This document shows, one piece after another, positions 6,921 through 17,669 of a stretch of 45,799 bases of DNA. The notes under the pieces were generated by a model, which made no database searches, had not been told where the DNA came from, and saw only the letters and a list, made by a program, of their open reading frames with translations. Numbering within the stretch: position 1 is the stretch's first letter; every line of letters begins with the position of its first letter. Source of the stretch: Alphaproteobacteria bacterium (GTDB lineage Bacteria > Pseudomonadota > Alphaproteobacteria > DSM-16000 > Inquilinaceae); the NCBI GenBank assembly GCA_009909005.1, contig JAAAOG010000024.1, forward strand, positions 1 through 45,799, in the 5' to 3' direction. The translations under genes and the position numbers were made by a program.

Positions 6921-8326
6921 CGCCGGCGGGTCCGGCCGCAGCGATCGATGCCGAAGCGTTTGCGGCGGCCATGGCGGCTTTCGAGCCGTTCGAACCGGAG
7001 CCGCTGCTGGCGGTGGCGGTGTCGGGCGGGCCGGACAGCATGGCCCTCACTCTTCTGGCCGATGGCTGGGCCCGTGCCCGCCGCGGCCGGGTGGTGGCGT
7101 TCACCGTCGACCATGGCCTGAGATCCGACTCGGGCACGGAGGCGCGCACCGTCGCGGCGTGGATGGCCGGCCGCGGTGTCGCACACCGCATCCTGGCCTG
7201 GGAAAGGACGGGGGGCGGCGCCGGGGAGACGGGCCTGCAGGCTGCCGCCCGCGAAGCGCGCTACCGGTTGCTCGAACAGGCCTGTGGCGCCCAGGACATC
7301 CTGCACCTGCTGCTCGCCCATACGCGCGACGATCAGGCGGAAACCCTTCTGCTGCGCCTGTCGCGCGGCAGCGGCCCGGACGGCCTGGCGGCCATGCCAG
7401 CCTGTCGGGAGCTCCGCCATGTCCGGCTGCTGCGGCCGCTGCTCGGTTTCGCCAAGGCCGATCTGCTGGCGACCTGCCGGGCTCATGGCCAGGACTGGGT
7501 GGAAGACCCGTCGAATGCGTTGCCGCGGTATGCGCGCGGGCGTTTGCGCGCCGCCACGGACGCACTGGCGCGGGAGGGGCTCGGCAGTGCGAGCCTGGCG
7601 CTGAGTGCGAGCCGGGCAGGGGGGCTGCGGGCCTATGTTGACGGCGAGGTGGCGGCGTTCCTGGCCGCCGCGGCGGTGATCCGGCCGGAGGGATACATCG
7701 CCCTCGATGCCGGGCTGCTTGAAGCCGCCCCGCCGGAAATCGCTGCCCGTGGCCTGGCGCGCTGTCTCACCGTCATCGGCGGCGGCGCCTATCCGCCGCG
7801 TCATGCCCGGTTGATGCGGCTGTTGGCCTGGTTGCGGCAGTCCCCGGGGCCGGGCGGCGGCGCCGGCGCGACGCTCGGCGGCTGTCAAATCGTCGCGAAG
7901 CGAGGGGGCAACACGCCGGGACCGGGTGTCCGGCACTGGCTGATCATGCGCGAACCGGCCAAGGCGCACGACCGGGTCCGCGCCGCGCCGGGACACCGTC
8001 TGTGGTGGGACCGCCGCTTCATCGTCGGGCCGCTGGAGCCGGTCGCTGCGGCCGCTGGCGGCTGCAGCGTGCAGCGGCTGGGCCGGCAGGGCGCCGCGCT
8101 GCTTGCCGGGGCTGCAGTCCCGGCTGCCGTCCGCGCCGGCCTGCCGGGGCTGTGGCGAAACGATCGGCTGGTGGGACTGCCGGCAATTGCGCCGCGCGAG
8201 GGCTTGAAGAGGTCGAACCTGCCGCCTTTTTTCCGTATGGTCTTTGTGCCGCCGGAACCGCTGGCGGGGCCGGGCTTCGGCGCGGCCGGGCCGGATCCGC
8301 AATCCGGGTATGGGCCGCGAGCATGA
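6917..8326 (+). CDS. tilS: tRNA(Ile)-lysidine synthetase TilS
   Basis: Starts at GTG inside the cpoB stop (GTGA overlap). The product is 469 residues. The PP-loop motif SGGPDS lies at residues 36-41 and binds ATP. It is followed by VVAFTVDHGLRSDSGTEART and LLAHTRDDQAETLLLRLSRG, the conserved core of TilS. The enzyme adenylates C34 of tRNA-Ile(CAU) and attaches lysine so that it reads AUA; it is cytoplasmic and normally essential. Residues about 165-190 (LLRPLLGFAKADLLATCRA) match the family. The C-terminal half is more variable, with an Ala/Gly-rich region. The tilS-ftsH order is widely conserved. Confidence 0.95.
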   Translation: MTPAGPAAAIDAEAFAAAMAAFEPFEPEPLLAVAVSGGPDSMALTLLADGWARARRGRVVAFTVDHGLRSDSGTEARTVAAWMAGRGVAHRILAWERTGGGAGETGLQAAAREARYRLLEQACGAQDILHLLLAHTRDDQAETLLLRLSRGSGPDGLAAMPACRELRHVRLLRPLLGFAKADLLATCRAHGQDWVEDPSNALPRYARGRLRAATDALAREGLGSASLALSASRAGGLRAYVDGEVAAFLAAAAVIRPEGYIALDAGLLEAAPPEIAARGLARCLTVIGGGAYPPRHARLMRLLAWLRQSPGPGGGAGATLGGCQIVAKRGGNTPGPGVRHWLIMREPAKAHDRVRAAPGHRLWWDRRFIVGPLEPVAAAAGGCSVQRLGRQGAALLAGAAVPAAVRAGLPGLWRNDRLVGLPAIAPREGLKRSNLPPFFRMVFVPPEPLAGPGFGAAGPDPQSGYGPRA

Positions 8327-8449
8327 CGAGATTGTCTGGCCCGTGCGGGACATTATTTACTTGACGTGAGCGCTCGGGCGTTGACACGGCCGGGGAGGGG
8401 ACGAGATCAGAACCCCAAGGGGTGCTTTAGCGAGGAGAGGCTTCGTCCT

Positions 8450-10372
<1,923 letters not shown>

Positions 10373-10398
10373 GCGCGACGGTCATCGGTTTCGGCCAG

Positions 10399-10431
10399 GG
10401 CCCCTCTCCCGCCCGGGAGAGGGGCCGTTTT
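10399..10431 (+). terminator. Rho-independent terminator after ftsH
   Basis: GGCCCCTCTCCC (10399-10410) and GGGAGAGGGGCC (10415-10426) form a perfect 12-pair stem with a four-base GCCC loop, followed by GTTTT. It lies 27 bases past the ftsH stop and separates ftsH from folP. Confidence 0.92.
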
Positions 10432-10495
10432 GCGTTGGGCCGGATTGACCTTACGCGTTCAGACCCGACATGGCGTCCTAGGGATAGCACCGCGC

Positions 10496-11539
10496 ATGAC
10501 CGGCCACACGTCTGACGAACCTCTTCCGCGGCCGGTGCTGGCGGCCGGGGCGGTCGACGCGGCAAAGGCCGTGTCGCTCGGTGGCGGCCCGTTCGCCTTC
10601 AGCCATGTCGAAATCCGGGACCCGGACAGTCGCCGGATCGTCCCGGTCGAGGCGCTGCCTGACGCCCTGCAGCCGGCGCTCGAACGGCTGACGGCGCCGC
10701 GCCCGCCTGTAGCCGGCCTGAACTGGCAGCGGCCGCGCATCATGGGCGTCGTCAACGTCACTCCGGACAGCTTTTCAGATGGCGGCGATGCTTTCGATCC
10801 CGGCGCGGCCGTGGCGCGCGGCTTGGCGCTGGTCGACGCCGGTGCCGACATCCTCGATATCGGCGGCGAATCGACCCGGCCGGGTGCCACCCCGGTCGAT
10901 CCGCTCGAGGAGCAGCGCCGCATTGTCCCGGTTATCGCCGCCCTGGCCGACCGCGGCATCCGGGTTTCCGTCGACACCCGCCATGCCCACACCATGAAGG
11001 CGGCGCTGGATGCCGGGGCGCAGATCGTCAACGACGTCACGGCACTCCGCGGCGATCCCGCGGCGCTGCGCACGGTTTCGCAGGCCCGCATCCCTGTGGT
11101 TCTGATGCATATGCAAGGCGAGCCACAGACCATGCAACGGGCGCCCAGCTATGCCGACGCGCCGCGCGACGTCTACACGTTCCTTGAAGAACGCCTGGCC
11201 GCCTGCGCGGCGGCCGGCATCCCGCGCGCGCACGTTCTGGTCGACCCCGGGATCGGCTTCGGCAAGAGCTTGGCGCACAATCTTCAGATCCTGCATCAAG
11301 TCGGGCTGTATCACGGCCTGGGCTGCCCGGTGGTCGTCGGCGTGTCGCGCAAGCGCTTCATCGCCGCCCTGAGCCGTGACGAGGCGCCGAAGGACCGGGT
11401 GCCGGGCTCGCTGGCCGCGGCGCTTGCGGCGGTGGAGCAGGGGGTCCAGATGGTCCGCGTGCACGACGTCGCGGAAACCGCCCAGGCCCTCGCTGTCTGG
11501 CGCGCCATCCGCCTCGGCGGACTCAATGCGACGCCATAA
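10496..11539 (+). CDS. folP: Dihydropteroate synthase
   Basis: A 347-residue product from ATG 10496. An open frame back to 10430 overlaps the terminator tail and is unlikely to be coding. The TIM-barrel DHPS signatures are present: GVVNVTPDSFSDGGD (pterin site), ILDIGGESTRPGATPV, RVSVDTRHA, IVNDVTAL, VVLMHMQG, VDPGIGFGKS and GVSRKRFI. It joins p-aminobenzoate to hydroxymethyl-dihydropterin pyrophosphate in folate synthesis and is the target of sulfonamides. An N-terminal extension of about 80 residues before the barrel is longer than in E. coli FolP but common in alphaproteobacteria. glmM, which often follows folP, is absent; a convergent gene begins 33 bp downstream. Confidence 0.96.
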   Translation: MTGHTSDEPLPRPVLAAGAVDAAKAVSLGGGPFAFSHVEIRDPDSRRIVPVEALPDALQPALERLTAPRPPVAGLNWQRPRIMGVVNVTPDSFSDGGDAFDPGAAVARGLALVDAGADILDIGGESTRPGATPVDPLEEQRRIVPVIAALADRGIRVSVDTRHAHTMKAALDAGAQIVNDVTALRGDPAALRTVSQARIPVVLMHMQGEPQTMQRAPSYADAPRDVYTFLEERLAACAAAGIPRAHVLVDPGIGFGKSLAHNLQILHQVGLYHGLGCPVVVGVSRKRFIAALSRDEAPKDRVPGSLAAALAAVEQGVQMVRVHDVAETAQALAVWRAIRLGGLNATP

Positions 11540-11572
11540 TTGCCTGCTCTGCCAACGGTTTCCGGGAAATCT

Positions 11573-14530
11573 TCAGCAAAGACGTTCAAGCAGCTGCGTA
11601 AGCCATTGTGGTGGTTCGGAAAATTCTGTCCCGCTGAGAAGGAACGTAAAGGTCTCTGCCTTAAGTCCAATCTCTGCCTCTTCTGCAGCGATTTCAGCCG
11701 GTTGCGGTGCGTCCTTGACAAATCGATAGAGGCCGCCGAACCGACCCACCACCTCCAGGCCGGCTGGAACCGGCCGCCATGACAGCCCTGCCTGGGTGCA
11801 AAGCCGCGCGAGACCATTGGCCTCGTCGGTGGCCGTCATCTGTCCGCAATGTTCGACCAGTGCGGCGGCAAAGCCTCCCGCACCGCTGCACGAGTCCGCA
11901 TCGCCCACGGCATGAAGGCCGCGCTCGGCCGCCGCGGCGGCGTCATGGAACAGCTCGCGATTCCAGGCCAGAGCCTCGGCGGCGCCGGCCGGCATGCCGC
12001 GCTCCAGGCCGGGGACCAGGATCATGATGGCAAGCTCGAGGTCCTGGAACTGCCCCGGCGGTCCGAAGAGCAGGCTCTCTTCGCTCAGGCCTTCGGGGAG
12101 CGCGGCCAGGACGCCGTCCTCCAGGGCGGCGAGCCGGCCGGCAACCGGGACGGCGACCCCGACGGTGACCGGCGCCTCGCCGTCGAAGAGCCCGCCCGCC
12201 GTCCAGCCCTGCAGCAGAGCGAGAATGGCCTGCACCTCGGCCTCGAGTCCGGGGGCGTCTATCGGATGCCAATGCAGGCCTGAAATCCCCGGGTCGGCAG
12301 CCGGTATTCCTGTCGATTCGGTGCCCTGGAGCGACAACCCACCGCCGTGGAAGACGGCGCTCAGATATCGCACGATGGCGGGGTGCTGGCGCATCCGGGC
12401 GGCCAAAGACGCGGTTTTGGCAGTTTCCGAAGCCGCGGCGAGGGAGAAGCCGCTGTTCACCGGCTGTCGGTCGCGGTCGACGGGCGCCAGGACCATGGCA
12501 TGGCGGACACGCAGCAACAGAGGCAGCAGCGCGCCGGCGGTGACTGTGCCGGCATCATCGACGATGGCCATGTCGAACAGGCCGTCGGTCAAGGGGAGGT
12601 GCGACGGCACGAGGTCGGCCGGCGCGGCCCAAAGGGGGTAATTGCGGACCAGCAGCCGCAGGAACTTGGCGAGCTGCTGGTCGCCGGCGGGGTCGGGCCC
12701 GTCCTCTCCGGAATCGTCGACAAAGCGGCGGTCGGATATCGCCTGGAAGACGGCCGCCAGCTTTTCGCCGCTCTTGGCGGCCCCCTTGGCGATGGCGGCA
12801 CGCCAGACATCGCGCAGCAGGCCCTGCGAGTCGCGGGCCAGACGGCTCTCGGCCTGCGCCAGTTGTTCGGCGATCCGGGCCGCCGGCGGCAGCCGCCGAA
12901 CTTCGGCCAGCAGCTCGGTTTCCCGCGTACCAAGCTCGCGCCAGCGCGCAATGGTGCGGAGCTGTGCGAAGGCATCGGCCAGGGCTTCTGCCGTCGCCGG
13001 ATCGCCCAAGGCATTCCGGTCCGGCAGCGGCAGTCCCGCCCAGACCGTATCGGGAAGCCCCGCAACGGCGTCCGTCGCCGTCCCGGCCATGGCCCGAACC
13101 CGGGCCTCTGTTTCCTTGCGGCCGAACAGCCGGCCGAACAGGCCGGGCCGTTCCCCGGTCAGAGCCCGCAATTCGGACTCCGCCGCCGCGGCGGTTTCGC
13201 CGCCGATCGCCAGCTTGTCGGCATGCGCGAACACGGGCTGCCAGGCCGCCTCGACCCCCGCACGCAACCGCTGCCGCTCGGCCCGGCATTCGGCCAGGGC
13301 GCGAATGGCACTGCGTGACGACTCGATCCGTCCCCGGGCCGTCGCCAACTCGCCTTTGGGCTCGGCCAGCGCCCGCTGCCGGGCCTGTTTCGACGGCGGC
13401 GCGATGCCGGTCGGCCGCTCGGCTTCCAGCTCGTCGGCCGTGCGCGACAGCCGTGCCAGAATCTCTTCGCCGCCAAGCCGCGGGATCCAGGTCTGGCGCC
13501 GCGCCAGCAGGCCCTGGAAGCGCTCGACCACCTCATCGGTCATCTCGGCAACCGGGTGGATGTACAGAACGCTCTGGCCGGACACGACGAGATTGGCGAT
13601 GGCGTCGGCGATAAAGGCCTCGCGCTCGCCGCCGGGCGAGGCCTCAACCACGCTCAGACCGGCGGAAAGACAGTGCTCCAGCTGTTGCGACGCCGCTTCG
13701 CTCAGGGGGTCGATTTCCAGCAAGGGCAGCTGGTCGGCTTTCCTCCTGCCGGCGCCGTCTTCCGGACGGTCGCTCCGCCGGGCGACCAAAGCATGCAGCG
13801 CCGTCATATGCGTGGCCGACGCATAGGCGTGGGGCAGGCGCTCAAGCTCGCCAAGTTGGGCCCGCTGCAATGGCGATGACGGACTGACGAACAGGATCGG
13901 GGTGCGGTACCAGCCCGGGCCGGCCTGCGACTCCGGAAAAGCCTCCGTCTGAACCTCCGCAAGCGCTGCTTCCGTCAGGTTCAGATGTCCGGCAAGCGCG
14001 GCCAGGCAGGCCTCCAGCGACGGGAAGCTGCCATGCTCGATCGTCCGGCAGGCCGCATCCGCCATCGCCGGGTCGTGGCCCGATTCGACAAGCGCCCGGC
14101 GACTCAGGCGCGGCCGCCGGTTGGCCGTCTTGCGCAGCTGGGCCGTGTCGAGGCTGAGGCTGACGGTGACCTCGACGAAGAACAGCGGCGTGACCAGACC
14201 GCCTGCGTCGACATGAACCGGATACCCATAGGACAGCGTCTGCATGCTGCGGCCGTCGAGGAAGTCCGGCAAATCCGGGTTGTCCGCGATCCGAAAGCCG
14301 GCGATGCCCTGGCCATCCCGAAAGAACGTCTCTCGTTCGGTCACCAGCGGAACGAAGAGAGTGCCGCGCCGCTCGGCGCGCAGGCTCAGCCCGAACCGCC
14401 CGTCGAAACGCACCTGGTTCCGGGCCCAGGCCACGAGACTTTCCAGCGTCGGCATCGCTTCGCCGTCATCCGGACCGCGACCGGAACGCGGGTCTGCCGG
14501 ATCCTGGCGGTTGGAAAGAGGTGCAGTCAT
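11573..14530 (-). CDS. SF1 (DNA2/NAM7-like) helicase homologue with degenerate ATPase motifs
   Basis: A 985-residue protein; an internal Met at residue 26 (MPTLESLVAWARN) may be the true start. The N-terminal region (about 30-215, LSYGYPV, TPLFFVEV) resembles the lead domain of large bacterial DNA2/NAM7-type helicases. Residues 275-340 align to the first RecA domain (PLSEAASQQLEHCLSAGLSV, IANLVVSGQSVLYI), but the Walker A site, normally GPPGTGKS, is ASPGGERE at about 297-304: no Lys and no Ser/Thr. The Walker B position near 652-660 reads DMAIVDDAG rather than 'IIDEAS'. An Ala-rich helical region fills 360-600. The C-terminus (LHWHPIDAPG, LELAIMILVPGLERGMP, LFHDAAAAAERGLHAVGD) mirrors helicase motifs IV-VI without the usual arginine finger. 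The unbroken length suggests a maintained pseudoenzyme; function unknown. It is convergent with folP and divergent from mazG. Confidence 0.75.
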   Translation of the reverse strand: MTAPLSNRQDPADPRSGRGPDDGEAMPTLESLVAWARNQVRFDGRFGLSLRAERRGTLFVPLVTERETFFRDGQGIAGFRIADNPDLPDFLDGRSMQTLSYGYPVHVDAGGLVTPLFFVEVTVSLSLDTAQLRKTANRRPRLSRRALVESGHDPAMADAACRTIEHGSFPSLEACLAALAGHLNLTEAALAEVQTEAFPESQAGPGWYRTPILFVSPSSPLQRAQLGELERLPHAYASATHMTALHALVARRSDRPEDGAGRRKADQLPLLEIDPLSEAASQQLEHCLSAGLSVVEASPGGEREAFIADAIANLVVSGQSVLYIHPVAEMTDEVVERFQGLLARRQTWIPRLGGEEILARLSRTADELEAERPTGIAPPSKQARQRALAEPKGELATARGRIESSRSAIRALAECRAERQRLRAGVEAAWQPVFAHADKLAIGGETAAAAESELRALTGERPGLFGRLFGRKETEARVRAMAGTATDAVAGLPDTVWAGLPLPDRNALGDPATAEALADAFAQLRTIARWRELGTRETELLAEVRRLPPAARIAEQLAQAESRLARDSQGLLRDVWRAAIAKGAAKSGEKLAAVFQAISDRRFVDDSGEDGPDPAGDQQLAKFLRLLVRNYPLWAAPADLVPSHLPLTDGLFDMAIVDDAGTVTAGALLPLLLRVRHAMVLAPVDRDRQPVNSGFSLAAASETAKTASLAARMRQHPAIVRYLSAVFHGGGLSLQGTESTGIPAADPGISGLHWHPIDAPGLEAEVQAILALLQGWTAGGLFDGEAPVTVGVAVPVAGRLAALEDGVLAALPEGLSEESLLFGPPGQFQDLELAIMILVPGLERGMPAGAAEALAWNRELFHDAAAAAERGLHAVGDADSCSGAGGFAAALVEHCGQMTATDEANGLARLCTQAGLSWRPVPAGLEVVGRFGGLYRFVKDAPQPAEIAAEEAEIGLKAETFTFLLSGTEFSEPPQWLTQLLERLC

Positions 14531-14697
14531 CGATGGACCGTGACGGATGGCCGAAAGCAGAGAAAGCGTTTCGGGACGGTAGCCTATGTGGCGGGTGTTT
14601 GTCCTCAGATTCGAGACGGTTGCGGCGGCGCCCGAGCCTCGTTCCAGTATTTTCCATAATATACCTTATGCGGTAATCCTTCCGGGGTCGATGTGTG

Positions 14698-14753
14698 GGC
14701 TTTGTCCGGCGCCGGCCCTCGCCTGTCTCGGCTTTGTCCGATGCCGGCCATCG
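14698..14753. repeat. Imperfect 24-bp direct repeat upstream of mazG
   Basis: GGCTTTGTCCGGCGCCGGCC plus CTCG at 14698-14721 recurs at 14730-14753 as GGCTTTGTCCGATGCCGGCC plus ATCG. That is 21 of 24 matches with a 32-base period, in the noncoding gap between the divergent helicase-like gene and mazG. It could be a tandem regulator site or chance duplication. Confidence 0.65.
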
Positions 14754-14819
14754 TCTAGAGTGCTGCCGCTTCGGCGGCCTGCCCGCCTGCGCCGCCCCGT
14801 CGCCTTGAGGGAGCCTTCC

Positions 14820-15674
14820 ATGACCGACCCGATGGATGAGACGGCGCCGCCCATGGTCCGGCTGCTGGCCGTGATGGCCCGGCTGCGGGATCCGGAAGGC
14901 GGCTGTCCGTGGGACCTGGAACAGAGCTTCCGCACCATCGCGCCGCACACCATCGAGGAGGCCTATGAGGTCGCCGATGCCATCGAACGCGGCGACATGA
15001 CGGACCTGAAGGATGAGCTTGGCGATCTGCTGTTCCAGATCGTGTACTATGCACGCATGGCCGAGGAAGCCGGCGCCTTCGATTTCGACGATGTCGCCCG
15101 CACCATCACCGACAAGATGATCCGCCGGCATCCGCATGTCTTCGGCGCCGCCGCCGTCGACTCGGCGGATGAAATGACGCAGCGCTGGGAGGACCACAAG
15201 GCCAAGGAGCGGGCCGAAAAGGCCGCCGCCTCCGGCCGGCTGCCCAGCGCGCTCGACGATATTGTCGGCGGCCTGCCCGCCCTGAGCCGCGCGCTGAAGC
15301 TGCAGAAACGCGCGGCCCGGGTCGGCTTCGACTGGAAGGAAGCGGAGCCCATCCTCGACAAGATCGAAGAGGAGATTTGCGAACTGCGCGCGGTGCTGAC
15401 CGAGACCCGCGAGACCGCGATCATGGCGGAGCCCGATACCGCGCGCATCGAGGACGAATTGGGCGACTGCTTCTTTGCGCTCGCCAATCTGGGGCGGCAT
15501 CTCGGGATCGACCCGGAAGCCGCGGCCCGGCACACCAACGCCAAGTTCGAGCGCCGCTTCCGGCGCATGGAAAGCTGGCTGGCGGAGACCGGGCTGGCTG
15601 CAAGCGATCTGACGCTGACAGAGCTGGAGACTCTCTGGCAACGGGCCAAGGCCGAGGAGCCGGGCCGCTCATAA
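14820..15674 (+). CDS. mazG: Nucleoside triphosphate pyrophosphohydrolase MazG
   Basis: A 284-residue protein from ATG 14820, with GAGGGAG seven bases upstream. The open frame extends far upstream, but that stretch is noncoding in character. Two tandem MazG domains are visible. The first has CPWDLEQSFRTIAPHTIEEA and LKDELGDLLFQIVYYARMAE; the second has WKEAEPILDKIEEEICEL and IEDELGDCFFALANLGRHLG. The EExxE and ExxD metal-binding motifs appear in both, as in E. coli MazG (263 residues). The enzyme hydrolyses NTPs to NMP and pyrophosphate and moderates ppGpp-linked stress. The gene ends nine bases before a convergent phosphatase gene. Confidence 0.95.
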   Translation: MTDPMDETAPPMVRLLAVMARLRDPEGGCPWDLEQSFRTIAPHTIEEAYEVADAIERGDMTDLKDELGDLLFQIVYYARMAEEAGAFDFDDVARTITDKMIRRHPHVFGAAAVDSADEMTQRWEDHKAKERAEKAAASGRLPSALDDIVGGLPALSRALKLQKRAARVGFDWKEAEPILDKIEEEICELRAVLTETRETAIMAEPDTARIEDELGDCFFALANLGRHLGIDPEAAARHTNAKFERRFRRMESWLAETGLAASDLTLTELETLWQRAKAEEPGRS

Positions 15675-15683
15675 GGCGAGGCC

Positions 15684-16502
15684 TCAGGCCGGTGGCGGCG
15701 GTCCCATGGCAGCTGCGGCCTCGGTCCAGCTCTGTGGACCCGGAGCCAGCAAGAGCGGGCCTTGGTGAATGGTCGGGGCGTAGTCCCGCCCGTCCAGAAA
15801 GCGGCCCGTGCCGCCCGCAGCCGCGTGGACGAATACGCCGGCCGCGTGGTCCCAGGGATTGAGGCGGTAGAAGAACCCGACATCGGTCTGACCGGCCACA
15901 AGATCGAGATATTCGACCCCTGCCCCTTCGATCCGTCTTTGGGTTTTCAGCCGGTGCGCCAGCCGCCGGGTTGCATCCGTTCGCCAGCCGCCTTTGCGCG
16001 GAATCACGAAAACGCCGGACATGTCGGACAGACGCCGGCCCGCATCGGCCTCTATTCTTAGAGGCCGGCCGTTCATCACGGCGCCGTGGCCCGCCATGGC
16101 CATGGCCAGGACCCGACTCACCGGATGGTAGACCCAGCCGGCAACGGTGCGGCCGTGATGCGCCAGGGCAACCAGGACGGAAAAGCGGTCCTCGCCGCGG
16201 GTGAAGCTGCGGGTGCCGTCAAGGGGGTCGAGGATCCAGACCGGGTCCGGACCGGAGAGACGCGCCAGAATCGACGGATCAGCTGCCGCCGCCTCTTCCC
16301 CGACCGTCGTCGAGCCCGGAAGGAGCCCGGTCAACGCCTCGGACAGCCGGCGTTCGGAGCGCTCGTCAACCACGGTCACAAGGTCGCCGGGACCCTTTTC
16401 CCGGATATCCCGCCGGTCCAGCGTGCCGAAATGCGGCAGGATCTCTTCGTCGGCAACGGCCTCGATGATCGCGGCGACCGCATTCGGGTCGGGAAGCTTC
16501 AT
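15684..16502 (-). CDS. Inositol monophosphatase family phosphatase (histidinol-phosphatase / CysQ-like)
   Basis: A 272-residue cytoplasmic enzyme if it starts at MKLPDPNAVAAII (16502); an upstream extension to 16583 looks noncoding. The metal-dependent phosphatase motifs are intact: DLVTVVDERSERRL, the GEEAA acidic motif, motif A WILDPLDGTRSFTRG and motif B NPWDHAAG. Substrates in this superfamily include inositol phosphate, histidinol phosphate, fructose bisphosphate and PAP, and the sequence alone does not decide between them. It is convergent with mazG and shares its strand with the DUF502 gene upstream. Confidence 0.85.
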   Translation of the reverse strand: MKLPDPNAVAAIIEAVADEEILPHFGTLDRRDIREKGPGDLVTVVDERSERRLSEALTGLLPGSTTVGEEAAAADPSILARLSGPDPVWILDPLDGTRSFTRGEDRFSVLVALAHHGRTVAGWVYHPVSRVLAMAMAGHGAVMNGRPLRIEADAGRRLSDMSGVFVIPRKGGWRTDATRRLAHRLKTQRRIEGAGVEYLDLVAGQTDVGFFYRLNPWDHAAGVFVHAAAGGTGRFLDGRDYAPTIHQGPLLLAPGPQSWTEAAAAMGPPPPA

Positions 16503-16649
16503 GCCAATCTTTGCCCGGCTAATTCGAACCCATGCGGCGGTGGCGGAATTTATACCGCATCTCCCGGGCCGCGATAAGGACATGTCGATCCCGGCGCTCG
16601 CCCGGCAAGGGCTGCCCGTGCCGTGCGGTGCCGGACAAGCCCGTTCGGG

Positions 16650-17504
16650 TCAGGTCTGCGTGCCGCTCACCGGTGCCTTGCCTGCCCCGGCCGGCTCCGC
16701 CTGGCGCCCGCGGGATGGCCGGACGCTGGCCCGGTTGGTGCTGTCGCGGCCTGCGACTTCGTCCGCCCACTCCTCGATCGCCTGGCCCCTGCCCCGCAAC
16801 CGGGTGCTGACCGCCGGCACCTCGCGGTCCGCCGGCGGCCGGCGGTCCGGCGGCGTGACAATACCGCCGGAGACGACCATCTTAATGCCCTCTTCGACCG
16901 TCATATCGAGGACCACCAGATCGTTGCGCGGCACGAACAACAGAAAGCCGGAGGTCGGGTTTGGCGTTGTCGGCAGGAAGATGTTTACCACCTCATCTTC
17001 CGTCAGATGCTGAACCTCCCCTTGCGTGGTGCCGGTGATGAAGCCGATGGCCCACATGCCGCGGCGGGGATATTCCAGCAGCACGACCTCCCGGAACGCG
17101 GAGGATTTGTGGGCCATCACGGTTTCGAGGATCTGCTTGAGCGCGCTGTAGACATTGCGCACCACCGGCGTGCGCGTCAGCAGCCGGTCCTGGGCCTGCA
17201 CCAGGATGCGCCCGACAAAGCCGGCGGCGAACCAGCCGATAAAGACCATGGCTGCGAACACCAGGAGAACGCCGACCCCGGGCACGCCAAACGGGAGGTA
17301 GGGGTGGAAGGTATCCGGAACGAGGCCGGCCACCTGGTCGTCGATAAAGGTGATGAACAGCCACGCCAGGTAGATGGTGATGAACAGGGGTGCCGTGACC
17401 AGAATGCCGGCGAAGAAATAGGCGCGCAGGCGCCCGAAAAGGCCAAGCCCGCGGTGCTGGGGCGTCGGGCCGCGACGCGGCGAACGAGGTTTTCTGGCTG
17501 ACAC
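16650..17504 (-). CDS. DUF502 family inner-membrane protein
   Basis: A 284-residue protein from GTG 17504, preceded at nine bases by GGGAGC on the minus strand. A longer frame to 17567 is possible. Two membrane helices (about 24-47 AYFFAGILVTAPLFITIYLA and 70-94 GVLLVFAAMVFIGWFAAGFV) flank a short loop. DUF502 hallmarks follow: PVVRNVYSALKQILETV, the GMWAIGFITG segment, EVVNIFLPTTPNPTSGFLLF and VVLDMTVEEGIKMVVSGG. The C-terminal 60 residues are a charged low-complexity tail. The family is widespread in proteobacteria and of unknown function. It is transcribed divergently from the polyketide synthase operon. Confidence 0.9.
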   Translation of the reverse strand: MSARKPRSPRRGPTPQHRGLGLFGRLRAYFFAGILVTAPLFITIYLAWLFITFIDDQVAGLVPDTFHPYLPFGVPGVGVLLVFAAMVFIGWFAAGFVGRILVQAQDRLLTRTPVVRNVYSALKQILETVMAHKSSAFREVVLLEYPRRGMWAIGFITGTTQGEVQHLTEDEVVNIFLPTTPNPTSGFLLFVPRNDLVVLDMTVEEGIKMVVSGGIVTPPDRRPPADREVPAVSTRLRGRGQAIEEWADEVAGRDSTNRASVRPSRGRQAEPAGAGKAPVSGTQT

Positions 17505-17669
17505 GACCGGAAAGCTCCCGAACCAGACGGCGATCACGCCGTCATCACATGTCGCCCAATACGGCATGACAAAGACTTACGATACAGCAAAATGCCCGGC
17601 AGTGGCTTGATGGTGGCGTATGGCGAGCGACCCTCTTGGCCTGACGGGTTCCGGAAATCGGGGTCGCCG

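Noticed and set aside
8326-8449. Promoter pair (TTGACG and TTGACA) before ftsH
   Set aside because: Two -35-like hexamers exist, but no convincing -10 follows at the right spacing, so it is not listed as a feature.
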